55,991 nt of DNA from Trueperaceae bacterium (GCA_011389865.1 JAABTL010000017.1:1-55991); one strand, 5' to 3'. Shown: positions 43,370 through 53,380, counted from the first letter of the stretch. Notes: generated from the sequence alone by a model not told the origin. Translations and numbers: made by a program.

Positions 43370-43685
43370 CCGGGCGTGGCGGCCGGGCGTAGCCGCGCCG
43401 CCGCGTGAGCTCGGACCCCGCGTGCGCGCGGACGCCGGCCCGGGTCGTAGGGGGGCCGGCAGCGAATCCGCGACGGCCGACGTTCATCCCGCGCAGCGGC
43501 CCGTGTGCTATCCTCCCAAGGCTCGACCCTGGAGACGTGTCGCACGCCGATGCGGTTCCGTGGGCGGCGACCCCCGATCACCCCCGGCGCGCGAACCCCG
43601 GCGCCGTGGTTGCCGTTGCATGCGGCGGTCCGTTCGCGTCCGAGGTGCCGGGCGCAGCGAACCGAGCGGAAGGAGAACGAACGCC
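43370..43685 (+). other. Spacer between gatA and rpmH: promoter and leader only
   Basis: No gene is supported here. TATCCT at 43509-43514 is the likely rpmH promoter, giving a leader of about 165 nt ending in AAGGAGAACG before the ATG. No dnaA gene, DnaA-box cluster or AT-rich stretch is seen, although rpmH often neighbours oriC. The rnpA frame (ATG at 43550, GTG at 43505) is open through the leader. Confidence 0.6.
43509..43514 (+). promoter_or_regulatory. Probable -10 box of the rpmH-rnpA-yidD-yidC-jag operon (TATCCT)
   Basis: GCTATCCTCCC, 171 nt upstream of rpmH. It is the only TAnnnT box with a usable position before this operon. Confidence 0.5.
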
Positions 43686-43829
43686 ATGAAGCGGACTTAC
43701 CAGCCCAACCGGCGCAAGCGCGCCAAGACCCACGGCTTCCGTGCGCGCATGAAGACGGCCGCCGGCCGCAACGTCATCAAGCGCCGTCGCGCCAAGGGCC
43801 GTCACAGCCTGTCCGTATCGGACCGCTGA
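43686..43829 (+). CDS. rpmH: 50S ribosomal protein L34
   Basis: A 47-aa basic protein with the invariant start [22 protein letters not shown] and [34 protein letters not shown] precedes the ATG. First gene of the operon encoding ribosome, RNase P and membrane-insertion factors. Its TGA stop overlaps a CTG (CTGA) that is a candidate rnpA start. Confidence 0.98.
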   Translation: MKRTYQPNRRKRAKTHGFRARMKTAAGRNVIKRRRAKGRHSLSVSDR

Positions 43830-44317
43830 AGCCAGCGCCGGTCGTTCGCTCCCTGAAGGGCGACCGCGCGTTCCAGCGACTCCGGAAGGGACGCCCCGGT
43901 GGATCGAAGCACCTCAGCCTGCGATTGCGCCCCGCCCGTCACGGTGACGTGCGGGTGGCGTTCGTCGTGAGCCGCAAGGTGGGCAAGGCCGTGGTCCGCA
44001 ACCGCGTGCGCCGCCGCCTGCGCGAGTCGCTGCGCGCCATGCTCCGCGCGACGCCTGCGGCCGCCGGCACCGACGCGTCGGCGGGCGCGGACGCGCCGCG
44101 CGGCGTGGGCCCCGAGGGCCGCTGGCCGCCGTCGTTCGACGCGCTGGTCATCGTTCGGCCGTCCGCCGCCGAGGCGGACTACCGCGAACTCGGCGAGGCC
44201 CTGCGCCGTGCCCTCGACCAGGCGAGCGCGCCGGCGAGACCGCCGGGCCCGAAGTCGCCGGCGCCCAAGACGCCGCCTGCTCGAGCGGGCGCGCGCGGCT
44301 CGGCGAGGTCGGCGTGA
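43826..44317 (+). CDS. rnpA: Ribonuclease P protein component (start codon uncertain)
   Basis: Basic protein assisting RNase P RNA in tRNA 5' maturation. The core reads [46 protein letters not shown] (with the RNR motif) and [27 protein letters not shown]. Residues after about 130 form a Pro/Ala/Lys tail. No ATG, GTG or TTG exists in frame between the rpmH stop and the conserved core; the nearest are ATG 43550 and GTG 43505, upstream of rpmH. Either CTG 43826 (overlapping the rpmH stop as CTGA) is used, giving 163 aa, or rnpA is a 5'-extended gene with rpmH nested inside, as known in Thermus. The stop overlaps the yidD start. Confidence 0.88.
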   Translation: MKPAPVVRSLKGDRAFQRLRKGRPGGSKHLSLRLRPARHGDVRVAFVVSRKVGKAVVRNRVRRRLRESLRAMLRATPAAAGTDASAGADAPRGVGPEGRWPPSFDALVIVRPSAAEADYRELGEALRRALDQASAPARPPGPKSPAPKTPPARAGARGSARSA

Positions 44318-44613
44318 GCCACGACGTCCGCCCCTCGTGGCCGCGGCGCGTCGTCACCGCGCCCATCGTGCTCTACCGGCGCTTCCTGTCGCCGCTCAAG
44401 CCCGCCCCCACCTGTCGCTTCCACCCGACCTGCAGCGCCTACGCGGTCGAGGCGGTGCACGTCCACGGCGTGTTCCGCGGCCTGGTGATGGCGACCTGGC
44501 GGCTGCTTCGCTGTCATCCGTTCCACCCCGGGGGGTTCGACCCGGTCCCCCCCGCGCGCACCGCCCCCCTCGTCGTCCCGGGCCGCCCCGGCCACGCAGC
44601 GGAGGAACCTTGA
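44314..44613 (+). CDS. yidD: Membrane protein insertion efficiency factor YidD
   Basis: A 99-aa protein with the family signature [33 protein letters not shown] and [17 protein letters not shown], holding the three conserved Cys. An N-terminal amphipathic helix binds the inner face of the membrane beside YidC. GTG 44314 overlaps the rnpA stop (GTGA) and its stop overlaps the yidC start (TTGA). Confidence 0.95.
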   Translation: MSHDVRPSWPRRVVTAPIVLYRRFLSPLKPAPTCRFHPTCSAYAVEAVHVHGVFRGLVMATWRLLRCHPFHPGGFDPVPPARTAPLVVPGRPGHAAEEP

Positions 44614-46163
44614 GCAGCACCGTCGCACCCCGTCTCCTCGTCGCCGTGCTCCTGCTCGCCCTCACCGGGCTGGCCGCGGCGCGCGACGCGTTCGGCACCT
44701 ACCCCTTCACGCCGGCGGAGTTCCGCGACGCGGAGCGGCTCACCACCGCGTGCGCCGTGCCGGGCGCGCCATCGTTCTGGTGCGACGAACTCGACCAAGT
44801 GCTGGTCAAGGTGCCCACCAAGGGCGTCGACCTCATGTTCTCCGAGGCTGGCGAGGTGGTGGCCGCGTTCGCGAAGATCCAGAAGGGCCAGTCGCTGTCG
44901 AGCTACCAGGTGGAGAACCGCGACAACCTCGTCCCGGCCGACGCGCCCATCCCGGGCGCCGCGCTGCTGCTCGACGGCGTGTACCACCCGCCGGTGGACC
45001 CCGAGGCGAGCTGGGTGGAGGTCGACGAGACCACGCTCCGCGGCAGCTTCGCCTACCAGGCGGGTGGCCTCGACGTCGCCGTCGAGGTCGAGGTCTCCAA
45101 CGTGGTGCAGACGCTGCACTACGAGGTGACGGTCAGCCTGCCGGCCGACGCGCCCGACGACCTGGAGCTGCCGTCGATGGTGCAGTTCGCGGTCGCCGGG
45201 GTGGGGCGCGCCGAGACGCCGGTCATCAAGATCGGCCAGAGCGACGCCTTCACGCTCAACCCGCTGTCGGTGCCGGTCGAGTCGCCGAGCTACGCCTCGC
45301 TGCAGACGAGCAACAACAACCGCGACAACGCGGTGATCCTCACCCCCGGCGAGGGCGTGACCGGACGCGGCGCGGGGGACCCGCTGCAGGCGATCTCCCT
45401 AGGCGGCCGCCGCCTGGCCATGCAGGCGCCCTTCGACGGCGGGGCGCGCCTGACCGTCGACGCGTATTTCGGCAAGAACGAGCTGGTGCGCTTCTACCAG
45501 GAGGGGTACGACGGCCTCCCCGGGCTGTTCAACCCCAACATCCTGGGCCGCATGTCGCTGTGGGTGCTGATCGCCCTCGAGTTCATCCACACCTACGTCA
45601 ACAACTGGGCGCTGTCGATCATCGTCCTGACGCTGCTGTTCCGCGCGCTGGTATGGCCGCTGATCACCACCCAGACCAAGTCGATGTTCGGCATGCAGGC
45701 GCTGCAGCCGGAGCTGCAGAAGCTGCAGAAGAAGTACAAGGACGACCGCGAGAAGCTGACGCAGGAGACGATGAAGCTCTACAAGGAGGCCGGCGTCAAC
45801 CCGGCGGGCGGCTGCCTGCCGATCCTCCTGCAGATGCCGCTGTTCATCATCCTGTGGCGCGTGTTCGTCAACTTCGAGTTCAACCAGGGCTTCCTGTGGA
45901 TCCCCGACCTGGGCCTGCCCGACCCGTGGTACATCCTGCCGGCGCTGTACGTGCTCGTCATGCTGGCGATGTCGTGGTTCTCCGCGCGCGGCAACCCCCA
46001 GATGCTGCGCCAGTCGATCCTGATCAACTTCGTCTTCGTGTTCATCATGGTCGGCTTCCCGGCCGGCGTGCTGCTGTACTTCGTGGTAAGCATGGGCGTG
46101 CAGGTATTCCAATACTGGTTGCTCAACCGGAACCGTCCGGCGCCAGCGACCGCGAAGGCGTGA
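44610..46163 (+). CDS. yidC: Membrane protein insertase YidC
   Basis: A 517-aa insertase. The N-terminal hydrophobic segment (about 4-22) is followed by a large periplasmic beta-rich domain (about 30-300). The conserved five-helix core holds [39 protein letters not shown], the cytoplasmic hairpin [29 protein letters not shown] and the final [25 protein letters not shown] periplasmic domain of this size resembles Gram-negative (diderm) YidC. TTG 44610 has GGAGG 5 nt upstream and overlaps the yidD stop. Confidence 0.96.
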   Translation: MSSTVAPRLLVAVLLLALTGLAAARDAFGTYPFTPAEFRDAERLTTACAVPGAPSFWCDELDQVLVKVPTKGVDLMFSEAGEVVAAFAKIQKGQSLSSYQVENRDNLVPADAPIPGAALLLDGVYHPPVDPEASWVEVDETTLRGSFAYQAGGLDVAVEVEVSNVVQTLHYEVTVSLPADAPDDLELPSMVQFAVAGVGRAETPVIKIGQSDAFTLNPLSVPVESPSYASLQTSNNNRDNAVILTPGEGVTGRGAGDPLQAISLGGRRLAMQAPFDGGARLTVDAYFGKNELVRFYQEGYDGLPGLFNPNILGRMSLWVLIALEFIHTYVNNWALSIIVLTLLFRALVWPLITTQTKSMFGMQALQPELQKLQKKYKDDREKLTQETMKLYKEAGVNPAGGCLPILLQMPLFIILWRVFVNFEFNQGFLWIPDLGLPDPWYILPALYVLVMLAMSWFSARGNPQMLRQSILINFVFVFIMVGFPAGVLLYFVVSMGVQVFQYWLLNRNRPAPATAKA

Positions 46164-46204
46164 GCGTGCCCGGGTGGCGCCGCCACGACGGGTGAGGAGC
46201 ATCC

Positions 46205-46957
46205 ATGGCCGAACGTGACCTCGACAGCTACCTCGAAGGCATCGGCATCGACATCGATGGCGAGCGGGACGCCCCGCGGTCCCTCGGCGAGGAGTCGTCG
46301 CCGAACGACGCGCCCGAGGACGCCGAGCGCGACGCCGAGGGCTTCGACCGGGACGACGGCGACGCGCCACCCAGCGACGACGAGGGCGACGAACTCGCGC
46401 CCGCCGACGACGACGGCTGGGGCCAGGACGACGACATCGACTTCGAGCGGGCGATGGCCGGCGTCGGTCTCGGCGGCGTCGTGCCCGACGATCTCGCGGC
46501 CGACCAGCGGGCGGAGACCTTCCTCGTCCAGCTGCTGCTGTACCTCGATCCCACCTACGCCGTCGACGTCACGATCGACCACGACGGCGCGGTCCACGCC
46601 GACGTGCACGGCGGCGACGCCGGTCGCCTGATCGGCAAGGGCGGGCGCACGCTGGCCGCGCTCGAGTTCCTGACGAACGCGGTGGTCAACAAGGTCGAGG
46701 GCGAGGCGCCCGTGCGGGTGAACGTCGACGTCGGCGGCTACAAGCGCCGGCGCGACGAGCGGCTGCGGGTCGTCGCGCAGCGCGCGGCCGCGCGCGTGCG
46801 CAAGTCGGGCATGCCGGTCGAGCTCGAGCCGATGAGCGCCGCCGAGCGGCGCGTGGTGCACATGGCGTTGGCCGACGACCCCGCCGTCGAGAGCGAGTCG
46901 TCCGGCGAGGGTCGTGACCGACGCGTGGTCGTCTACCCGGCCGGGGACGGCGCCTGA
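46205..46957 (+). CDS. jag: Jag/KhpB-type RNA-binding protein (KH plus R3H)
   Basis: A 250-aa protein. Residues 1-90 are strongly acidic low complexity in place of the usual Jag-N domain. A KH domain contains GRLIGKGGRTLAALEFLTNAVVNK (about 140-163), and an R3H domain has AERRVVHMALADDPAVESESSGEGRDRRVVVYP. KhpB proteins bind RNA and affect cell elongation and division. ATG 46205 has GAGGAG 6 nt upstream; it lies 41 nt after yidC, the standard neighbour. Confidence 0.93.
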   Translation: MAERDLDSYLEGIGIDIDGERDAPRSLGEESSPNDAPEDAERDAEGFDRDDGDAPPSDDEGDELAPADDDGWGQDDDIDFERAMAGVGLGGVVPDDLAADQRAETFLVQLLLYLDPTYAVDVTIDHDGAVHADVHGGDAGRLIGKGGRTLAALEFLTNAVVNKVEGEAPVRVNVDVGGYKRRRDERLRVVAQRAAARVRKSGMPVELEPMSAAERRVVHMALADDPAVESESSGEGRDRRVVVYPAGDGA

Positions 46958-46967
46958 CGTAGCCGCC

Positions 46968-47849
46968 ATGACCGACGAGGGGTCGGCGGCGCTCACGGCG
47001 AGGGACGTGGCGATGGCCGCGGCTCGGGTGCGCGCGCGCCTGACGGCGGCGGGCATCGAGTCGGCGGCCGCCGAGGCCGCCTGGCTGCTCGAGGCCGCGA
47101 CCGGGCTGACCCGCGCCGAGCAGGTGCTGGAGCGGGATCGACCGCTGGACGACGACGAACTGGCGCGGCTGGAGGCCTGGCTGCGGCGCCGCGAGGCGCG
47201 GGAGCCGCTGCAGCTGGTGCTGGGGACGGCGCCGTTCCACGGGTTGGAGCTGCAGGTGCGGCCCGGCGTCCTGGTGCCGCGGCCGGAGACCGAGTCGCTG
47301 GTGGAACGCGTGCTCGCCTCGCTGCGCTACGTGGCGGCGCCGCGCGTCCACGACGTGGGCACCGGCAGCGGGGCGATCGCCCTGGCGATCGCCGCGGCCC
47401 GGCCCGACGCGATCGTCAGCGCCAGCGACGTCGACGCCACGGCCGTGCTGGTGGCGCGCGCCAACGCCGCGGCGCTGGGCCTCCCGGTGACGGTGTGGCC
47501 GAGCGACCTGCTGGCGGCGCCCGAGGTCGCCGCGGCGGCCGCGGCGGCGCACGTCCTGGTGGCGAACCCGCCCTACCTCCCCGATGGGGATCGCGGGCGG
47601 TTGCCGCCCGAGGTGGCCTTCGATCCGCCCGAGGCGCTGTTCGCGGGCGAGGATGGCCTGGTCGTGGCCCGTGCCCTGGCGCGCCAGGCGGCGCCGCTGC
47701 TGCGTCCCGGCGGCATGCTGTGGCTCGAACTCGACCCGCGCAACGCCCAGGCGTTCGCGGACGAGCTCGCGGCCGCGGCGGTCTGGCGCGAGGCGCGCGT
47801 CGAGGCGGACCTCAACGGGCGTCGTCGCTTCGTGATGGCGCGCCGCTGA
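46968..47849 (+). CDS. prmC: Peptide chain release factor N5-glutamine methyltransferase
   Basis: A 293-aa SAM-dependent enzyme methylating the Gln of the GGQ motif in release factors. A five-helix N-terminal domain (about 1-90) is followed by VLVPRPETESLVE, the SAM loop VHDVGTGSGAIALAIA, and the catalytic NPPY in VLVANPPYLP. ATG 46968 follows the jag stop by 10 nt; an earlier in-frame ATG at 46914 would overlap jag. Its last 38 bp overlap the convergent lspA. Confidence 0.95.
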   Translation: MTDEGSAALTARDVAMAAARVRARLTAAGIESAAAEAAWLLEAATGLTRAEQVLERDRPLDDDELARLEAWLRRREAREPLQLVLGTAPFHGLELQVRPGVLVPRPETESLVERVLASLRYVAAPRVHDVGTGSGAIALAIAAARPDAIVSASDVDATAVLVARANAAALGLPVTVWPSDLLAAPEVAAAAAAAHVLVANPPYLPDGDRGRLPPEVAFDPPEALFAGEDGLVVARALARQAAPLLRPGGMLWLELDPRNAQAFADELAAAAVWREARVEADLNGRRRFVMARR

Positions 47850-48426
47850 CGGCGGCGGAACGCATCGGGCCGCCCGCGTCCGCGTCGGCGGCCGCCTCGG
47901 GCGTGGCGGCCTCGACCGGCTTCGCGTCGTGGTGGCCGCCGGGGGCGAACAGCGTCGAGAGCAGCAGCCAGGCGGCACCCAGCGAGATGCCGATGTCGGC
48001 GACGTTGAACACCGGGAAGTCGAACCAGCCCGCCTGCGCGTGGATGAAGTCGACGACGTAGTGCAGCCGCCAGCGGTCGATGCCGTTGCCGACGGCGCCG
48101 CCCATCACCGCGCCGAGGGCCAGCCGCGTGCCCCAGCCCAGCGCGTGGGCGCGGAACAGCCACACGGCCAGCGCGACCGCCACCACCAGCGACACGAGCC
48201 CCAGCAGCTGCACGCCGTCGATCGTGACGACGCCCAGGTCGAGCCCGAAGTCGCGCAGCAGGCCGAAGGCGGCCCCGCTGTTGCGGGTGTGGGTCAGGTG
48301 CAGGATGCCGCCCCACGAGCCGGCTCGCGTGCCGAGCGGCACCTCGGCCACGACCCAGGCCTTGCTGAGTTGGTCGAGGGCGATCACGGCGGCCGCGAGG
48401 GAGAAGGGGAGCCAGCGGAGGAGCAT
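47812..48426 (-). CDS. lspA: Lipoprotein signal peptidase (signal peptidase II)
   Basis: A 204-aa four-helix membrane aspartic protease removing signal peptides from prolipoproteins. Catalytic Asp residues are in GAVGNGIDR and FPVFNVADIGISLGA; the conserved TRNSGAAFG is also present. The C-terminal ~35 residues are a disordered Ala/Asp-rich tail overlapping prmC tail to tail by 38 bp. TAGACT lies 8 nt before ATG 48426. The repeat lipoprotein at 53761 would be a client. Confidence 0.95.
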   Translation of the reverse strand: MLLRWLPFSLAAAVIALDQLSKAWVVAEVPLGTRAGSWGGILHLTHTRNSGAAFGLLRDFGLDLGVVTIDGVQLLGLVSLVVAVALAVWLFRAHALGWGTRLALGAVMGGAVGNGIDRWRLHYVVDFIHAQAGWFDFPVFNVADIGISLGAAWLLLSTLFAPGGHHDAKPVEAATPEAAADADAGGPMRSAAVSGAPSRSDDAR

Positions 48427-48434
48427 CGCCCGCG

Positions 48435-48440
48435 AGTCTA
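48435..48440 (-). promoter_or_regulatory. Leaderless-type -10 box of lspA (TAGACT)
   Basis: TAGACT on the minus strand, 8 nt before ATG 48426. Confidence 0.6.
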
Positions 48441-48482
48441 TCCCGGGGTGCGCGCGGGACCGGAGGCCCCGGAGACCCGCGG

Positions 48483-48488
48483 TATGCT
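48483..48488 (+). promoter_or_regulatory. Probable -10 box of the glutamate dehydrogenase gene (TATGCT)
   Basis: TATGCT, 83 nt before ATG 48572. The leader contains a GC-rich hairpin around GGGGGAGCCCCC (48512-48523). Confidence 0.45.
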
Positions 48489-48571
48489 CGCGTGAAAGCC
48501 CCGCATGCTGTGGGGGAGCCCCCGGCGCCGCCCCACGGATGAGTTCGCATCAGGCGTACGAAGGGATGTCC

Positions 48572-51500
48572 ATGGCCGCTACGCTCCCCCAGGTCGAAGC
48601 CCGCATCCGTCGTCGCGAAGGGCACGAGGTCGCTCGCCTCGTGCCCTTCGCCGAGCAGCTGTTCCGCAAGGCCGACGAGAGCTTCCTCGAGGCCTTCGAC
48701 GCGGACACGCTGTTCGCGTTGGCCAAGGACAGCCTCGCGTTCTTCGACCGGGCCGGCAGGGACGGGGCACCGCAGACCGTCGAGGTGTTCAACCCCAGCT
48801 ACGCGGCCGAGGGGTGGGAGTCCCCGTACACCGTGCTGCGCCTGGCGATCGGCGACCGGCCCTTCATCGTCGATTCGCTGCGGGCCGAGCTGCGGCGGCA
48901 GGGCTTCACGGTCTACCACGTGCTCCACCCGACCTTCATGGTGCTGCGCGGGCCCGATGGCGCGATCGCCGAGATCTCGCCCAGGCGCGGCCCGGCGCCC
49001 GAGGAGGCCAGGAGCGAGGCCTTCGAGCTGTGGTTCATCGACCGCGAGGACGACGCGGAGCGCCGCGAGCGCCTGCGGCTGGCGGTCGAACGCGTGCTCG
49101 GCGACGTCATCCTCGCCACCGACGACTTCGGGGCGATGGTCGAGAAGACCCGCGAGGTCGCGGCCGGCCTGCGCGAGTTGCGCGAGCGCACCGCCAAGGG
49201 GCGCTTCCGCGACCGCGCCGAGGAGCTCGAGGAGTTCGCGGCGTTCCTCGAGTGGCTCGAGGACGGACACTTCATCTTCCTCGGCTACCGCAGCTACGAC
49301 CTGATCGACCTCGAGGGCGAGAGGGCGCTCGCGATCGATCCGGACTCCGGGCTCGGGCTCTTGCGCAAGGTCGAGCGCAGCAACTATCGGGAGCCCGTCC
49401 CGCTGTCGAAGATGTCCGACGAACTGCGCGACCGGGTGGTCGACGGCCGCACGCTCATCGTGACGAAGACCAACGCCGAGTCCACCGTGCGCCGCGCGGC
49501 GCGCATGGACTACATCGGCGTGAAGAAGCTGAGCGACACGTGGCAGGTGCTGGGCGAGCATCGCTTCCTCGGGCTCCTGAACACCAAGGCGTACACCGAG
49601 CCCGCCGAGCAGGTGCCGATCCTGCGCATGAAGCTGCGGCAGGTGCTCGAGATCGACGGCTCGCTGCCCGGTTCGCACGACTACAAGCAGATCACCGTCG
49701 TCTTCAACTCGCTGCCGCGCGTCGACCTCTTCTGGGCCGATGCCGCCGCCGTGCACCGCGAGGTGCGGGCGATCATGAGCCTCGAGCAGGAGCGCGGCGT
49801 GCGCCTCCTGGTGCGGCCCGATCCCCTCGGTCGCGGCCTCTCCGTCACCGTCCGGCTGCCGCGCGACCACTTCAACGCCGAGGTGCGGCAGCGCGTCCAG
49901 CAGCACCTCACGCGGGTGCTCGACGCGCGCCACGTCGACTACCAGCTGTCGCTCGGCGAGGACGAGGCGCAGGCGCGCCTGCACTTCTTCCTCACCACCG
50001 AACGGCGCTTCGGCGACGTCGACGTCAAGGGTCTCGAGCGCGACGTCGCCGAGATCACCCGCACCTGGGAGGACCACCTGCGTGCGCGCCTGGTGCAGGT
50101 CCACGGCGAACGCGAGGGCCGCCGCCTGGCCGAGCGCTACGGCGGCGCCTTCGGCGCCCGCTACCGGGCCGACACCAGCGCCGCCGGCGCGCTGCGCGAC
50201 ATCGAGCACCTGGAGGAACTCGAGGAGGGCGGGGTCAAGGTCGACGTGGTGCAGCCGCTCGACGACCCGCGCGGCGAGGAGATCAGCCACGTCCGCGTCT
50301 ACCACCACGGCGAGGGCATGGTGCTCTCGGACGCGCTGCCGATCCTCGAGGACCTCGGCTTCCGGGTGCTGGAGCAGCTCTCGTACCGCGTCCGGGACCG
50401 GGGCCGGCAGCTCGCCATCGACGTCTTCAAGGTGCAGGACCAGCAGGGCACGCCGGTCGACGTCCGCGCGAACGGGCCGCGGCTGATCGAGGCCGCCGAG
50501 GCCATCCTGCGCCGCGAGGCGGAGCACGACAAGCTCGACCGGCTGGTGCTGTACGGCGGCCTCCGCGTGCGCGAGGTCGCGCTGCTGCGGGCGCTGCAGA
50601 TGTACTACGTGCAGCTCAACGCGGTCACCAGCCGCCGCTTCGTCAACGACACGCTGATCGCCTACCCGCAGGTCGCCCGCGCGATCATCGCGCTGTTCGC
50701 CGCCCGCTTCGACCCCGAGCTCGCCGACGACCGCGCCGAGGCCGAGGAGGCCGCCTTCGAGGCCTTCATCGACCTGCTCGCCGGCGTCGCCAGCCTGCCC
50801 GAGGACCAGGTGCTGCGCGGCCTGGCCGACCTCGTGCGCGCGATGGTGCGCTGCGACTACTACCTCGGGAACCCCGCGATCGCCTTCAAGATCGAGTCCG
50901 CCAAGGTCGCCCACATGCCCGCGCCGCGCCCGATGTTCGAGATCGGCGTCTCCTCGCCGCGGATGGAGGGCGTGCACCTACGCGGCGGCAAGGTCGCACG
51001 CGGCGGCATCCGCTGGTCCGACCGGCCCGACGACTTCCGCACCGAGGTCCTCGGACTGATGAAGACGCAGATGACCAAGAACGTCGTCATCGTGCCGGTC
51101 GGCAGCAAGGGCGGCTTCGTCGTCAAGCGCGCGCCGACCGACCGCGAGGACCTGCGCGCCTTCGTCGAGGCGCAGTACCGCGTCTACGTGCGCGCGCTGT
51201 TGGGGCTGACCGACAACTTGGTGGGCGGCGAGGTCGTGCACCCGGCCGGCCTGGTCATCCACGACGGCCCCGATCCCTACCTGGTGGTCGCCGCCGACAA
51301 GGGCACCGCCACCTTCTCCGACACCGCCAACGCGGTCGCCGCCGAGATGGGCTTCTGGCTCGGCGACGCCTTCGCCTCGGGCGGGTCGGTCGGCTACGAC
51401 CACAAGAAGGAGGGCATCACCGCCCGCGGCACCTGGGCCGCCGTCACCCGCCACTTCCGCGACCTCGGCCTCGATCCCATGCACGACACCTTCACCGCCG

Positions 51501-53380
51501 TCGGCATCGGCGACATGTCGGGCGACGTCTTCGGCAACGGCCTGCTGTACACCGACCGCGTCAAGCTGCTCGCGGCCTTCGACCACCGCCACGTCTTCCT
51601 CGACCCCGACCCCGACCCGGTCGCCTCGCACGCCGAGCGCCAGCGGCTGTTCGAGCTGCCGCGCAGCAGCTGGGCCGACTACGACCGCAGGCTGATCTCC
51701 CAGGGCGGGGGCGTGTTCGAGCGCGGCGCCAAGCGCATCCCGCTGTCGCCGGAGGTGCGGGCCGCCCTGGGCGTGGATGCCGAGGCGCTGTCGGGCCAGG
51801 ACCTCGTCAAGGCCATCCTGCGCGCGCCCGTCGAGCTGCTGTGGAACGGCGGCATCGGAACGTACGTCAAGGCGAGCAGCGAGCGCCACGGCGAGGTGGG
51901 CGACGCGAGCAACGACGGCGTGCGCATCGACGCGACCGAGCTGCGGGCGCGCATCGTCGCCGAGGGCGGCAACCTCGGCCTCACGCAGCCGGCGCGCATC
52001 GAGTTCGCCCGCGCCGGCGGCCACATCCACACCGACGCCATCGACAACTCCGGCGGCGTCGACCTCTCGGACCACGAGGTCAACCTCAAGCTCGCGTTGC
52101 AGCCGCTGCTGCTGACGGGCGAGCTCTCCCCGGTCCAGCGCGACCGCCTGCTGCGCGACGTCACCGACGAGGTCTGCGACCTGGTGCTGCACAACAACGC
52201 CCGCCAGGCGCTCGCCCTGGCGCTTGCCCAACGCCGCAGCCAGGCCGACCTCGCGCTGTTCGATTCGCTCATCGCCTACCTGACGTCGAAGGGCACGCTC
52301 GACCCGGTGGTCGAGCACCTCCCGAACCACCGGCAGCTGGCGGAGCGCGAGAAGGCCGGCGACGGGCTGACGCGGCCCGAGCTCGCGATCGTGATGGCCT
52401 ACGCGAAGATGGGCCTCTACCAGCGCCTGCTCGGCACCGACCTGCCGGACGAGGCCGTCTTCCGGCCGATCTACCTCGACCGCTACTTCCCCGGCGCGGT
52501 GCTCGCCGGCTTCCCGACCGCGATCCGCGCCCACCCGCTGCGGCGCGAGATCGTCGCGACGCAGATGACCAACCGCGTCATCGACCTGCTCGGCATGACC
52601 TTCGTGCACCGCTCCATCCGCGATACCGGCGCCACCACCCTCGAGGTCGTGCGGGCGGCCCTCATCGCCCTCGAGGTCCTGGACGTCACCGGGCTCGAGG
52701 CGCGCCTGGAGCAGGCGGCCCGCGCCGTGCCCGGCGCGGTGGAGCTCGACTCGCTCGATGCGCTGGTCGGCAGCGTCGAGGGCGTCGTCCGCTGGATGCT
52801 GCTCAACGACCTCTCCGGCGTGGAGGTCGAGGGCTTCGTCAGCGCCTACCGCGGTCCCCTGGCGGCCGTCCGGTCGCAGCTCTCCGAGCTCCTGCCCACG
52901 CCCGAGCGGCGCCGCTTCGCGAGCGAGGTCAAGCGCGCGACGCGCGTCGGCCTGCCCGCCGAGTTGGCCACCGAGCTGGCGGCCCTCGCCTACCTCCCGT
53001 CCGCGATGGGGGTCGTGGAGGTGGCCCAGCGCACGGGCACGCCGCTCTCGGAGGTCGGCACCCTCTTCTTCGGGCTCGGCGAGCGCCTGCGGCTCGGCTG
53101 GCTGCGCGACCGGCTGCGCGCCCTGCCGGTCACCGACGCCTGGTCGACGATCGCCGTCGGCGGCCTGGTGATGGACCTGCGGCAGGTGCAGCGCGACCTC
53201 ACCGAGCGCTACGTGCGCGCGCGCGCCGACGAGCCCAAGCTCGCGGTCGATGCCTTCCTGCAGCGCACCCCCAACGTCATCCGCCGCTACGACGACGCGA
53301 TCGCCCGCATCGAGGCGGACGACGCGCTGTCGCTGGCGTCGGCGGGGGTGGTGGTGAGGTTGTTGGGGCAAGCGCGTTGA
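48572..53380 (+). CDS. Large NAD-specific glutamate dehydrogenase (GDH-180 type)
   Basis: A 1602-aa enzyme deaminating glutamate to 2-oxoglutarate, the size of the bacterial 180-kDa class. A long N-terminal half with ACT-like regulatory segments (FIVDSLRAELRRQGF, VYHHGEGMVLSDALPILEDLGFRVLEQ) precedes the catalytic core from about residue 800. The core has GGKVARGGIRWSDRPDDFRTEVLGL, TKNVVIVPVGSKGGFV, and the NAD region VGIGDMSGDVFGNGLL with AEGGNLGLTQPARIEFA. A helical C-terminal domain completes it. ATG 48572 is chosen for the AAGGG 6 nt upstream; in-frame ATGs at 48566 and 48539 are alternatives. The TGA stop lies inside the first arm of repeat element F. Confidence 0.96.
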   Translation: MAATLPQVEARIRRREGHEVARLVPFAEQLFRKADESFLEAFDADTLFALAKDSLAFFDRAGRDGAPQTVEVFNPSYAAEGWESPYTVLRLAIGDRPFIVDSLRAELRRQGFTVYHVLHPTFMVLRGPDGAIAEISPRRGPAPEEARSEAFELWFIDREDDAERRERLRLAVERVLGDVILATDDFGAMVEKTREVAAGLRELRERTAKGRFRDRAEELEEFAAFLEWLEDGHFIFLGYRSYDLIDLEGERALAIDPDSGLGLLRKVERSNYREPVPLSKMSDELRDRVVDGRTLIVTKTNAESTVRRAARMDYIGVKKLSDTWQVLGEHRFLGLLNTKAYTEPAEQVPILRMKLRQVLEIDGSLPGSHDYKQITVVFNSLPRVDLFWADAAAVHREVRAIMSLEQERGVRLLVRPDPLGRGLSVTVRLPRDHFNAEVRQRVQQHLTRVLDARHVDYQLSLGEDEAQARLHFFLTTERRFGDVDVKGLERDVAEITRTWEDHLRARLVQVHGEREGRRLAERYGGAFGARYRADTSAAGALRDIEHLEELEEGGVKVDVVQPLDDPRGEEISHVRVYHHGEGMVLSDALPILEDLGFRVLEQLSYRVRDRGRQLAIDVFKVQDQQGTPVDVRANGPRLIEAAEAILRREAEHDKLDRLVLYGGLRVREVALLRALQMYYVQLNAVTSRRFVNDTLIAYPQVARAIIALFAARFDPELADDRAEAEEAAFEAFIDLLAGVASLPEDQVLRGLADLVRAMVRCDYYLGNPAIAFKIESAKVAHMPAPRPMFEIGVSSPRMEGVHLRGGKVARGGIRWSDRPDDFRTEVLGLMKTQMTKNVVIVPVGSKGGFVVKRAPTDREDLRAFVEAQYRVYVRALLGLTDNLVGGEVVHPAGLVIHDGPDPYLVVAADKGTATFSDTANAVAAEMGFWLGDAFASGGSVGYDHKKEGITARGTWAAVTRHFRDLGLDPMHDTFTAVGIGDMSGDVFGNGLLYTDRVKLLAAFDHRHVFLDPDPDPVASHAERQRLFELPRSSWADYDRRLISQGGGVFERGAKRIPLSPEVRAALGVDAEALSGQDLVKAILRAPVELLWNGGIGTYVKASSERHGEVGDASNDGVRIDATELRARIVAEGGNLGLTQPARIEFARAGGHIHTDAIDNSGGVDLSDHEVNLKLALQPLLLTGELSPVQRDRLLRDVTDEVCDLVLHNNARQALALALAQRRSQADLALFDSLIAYLTSKGTLDPVVEHLPNHRQLAEREKAGDGLTRPELAIVMAYAKMGLYQRLLGTDLPDEAVFRPIYLDRYFPGAVLAGFPTAIRAHPLRREIVATQMTNRVIDLLGMTFVHRSIRDTGATTLEVVRAALIALEVLDVTGLEARLEQAARAVPGAVELDSLDALVGSVEGVVRWMLLNDLSGVEVEGFVSAYRGPLAAVRSQLSELLPTPERRRFASEVKRATRVGLPAELATELAALAYLPSAMGVVEVAQRTGTPLSEVGTLFFGLGERLRLGWLRDRLRALPVTDAWSTIAVGGLVMDLRQVQRDLTERYVRARADEPKLAVDAFLQRTPNVIRRYDDAIARIEADDALSLASAGVVVRLLGQAR

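Noticed and set aside
43370-43685. Possible replication origin next to rpmH
   Set aside because: No dnaA, no cluster of DnaA boxes and no AT-rich unwinding region; gatA precedes instead.
43405-43689. 94-codon open frame overlapping the rpmH start
   Set aside because: No family resemblance, covers the rpmH promoter and leader, and has no ribosome site.
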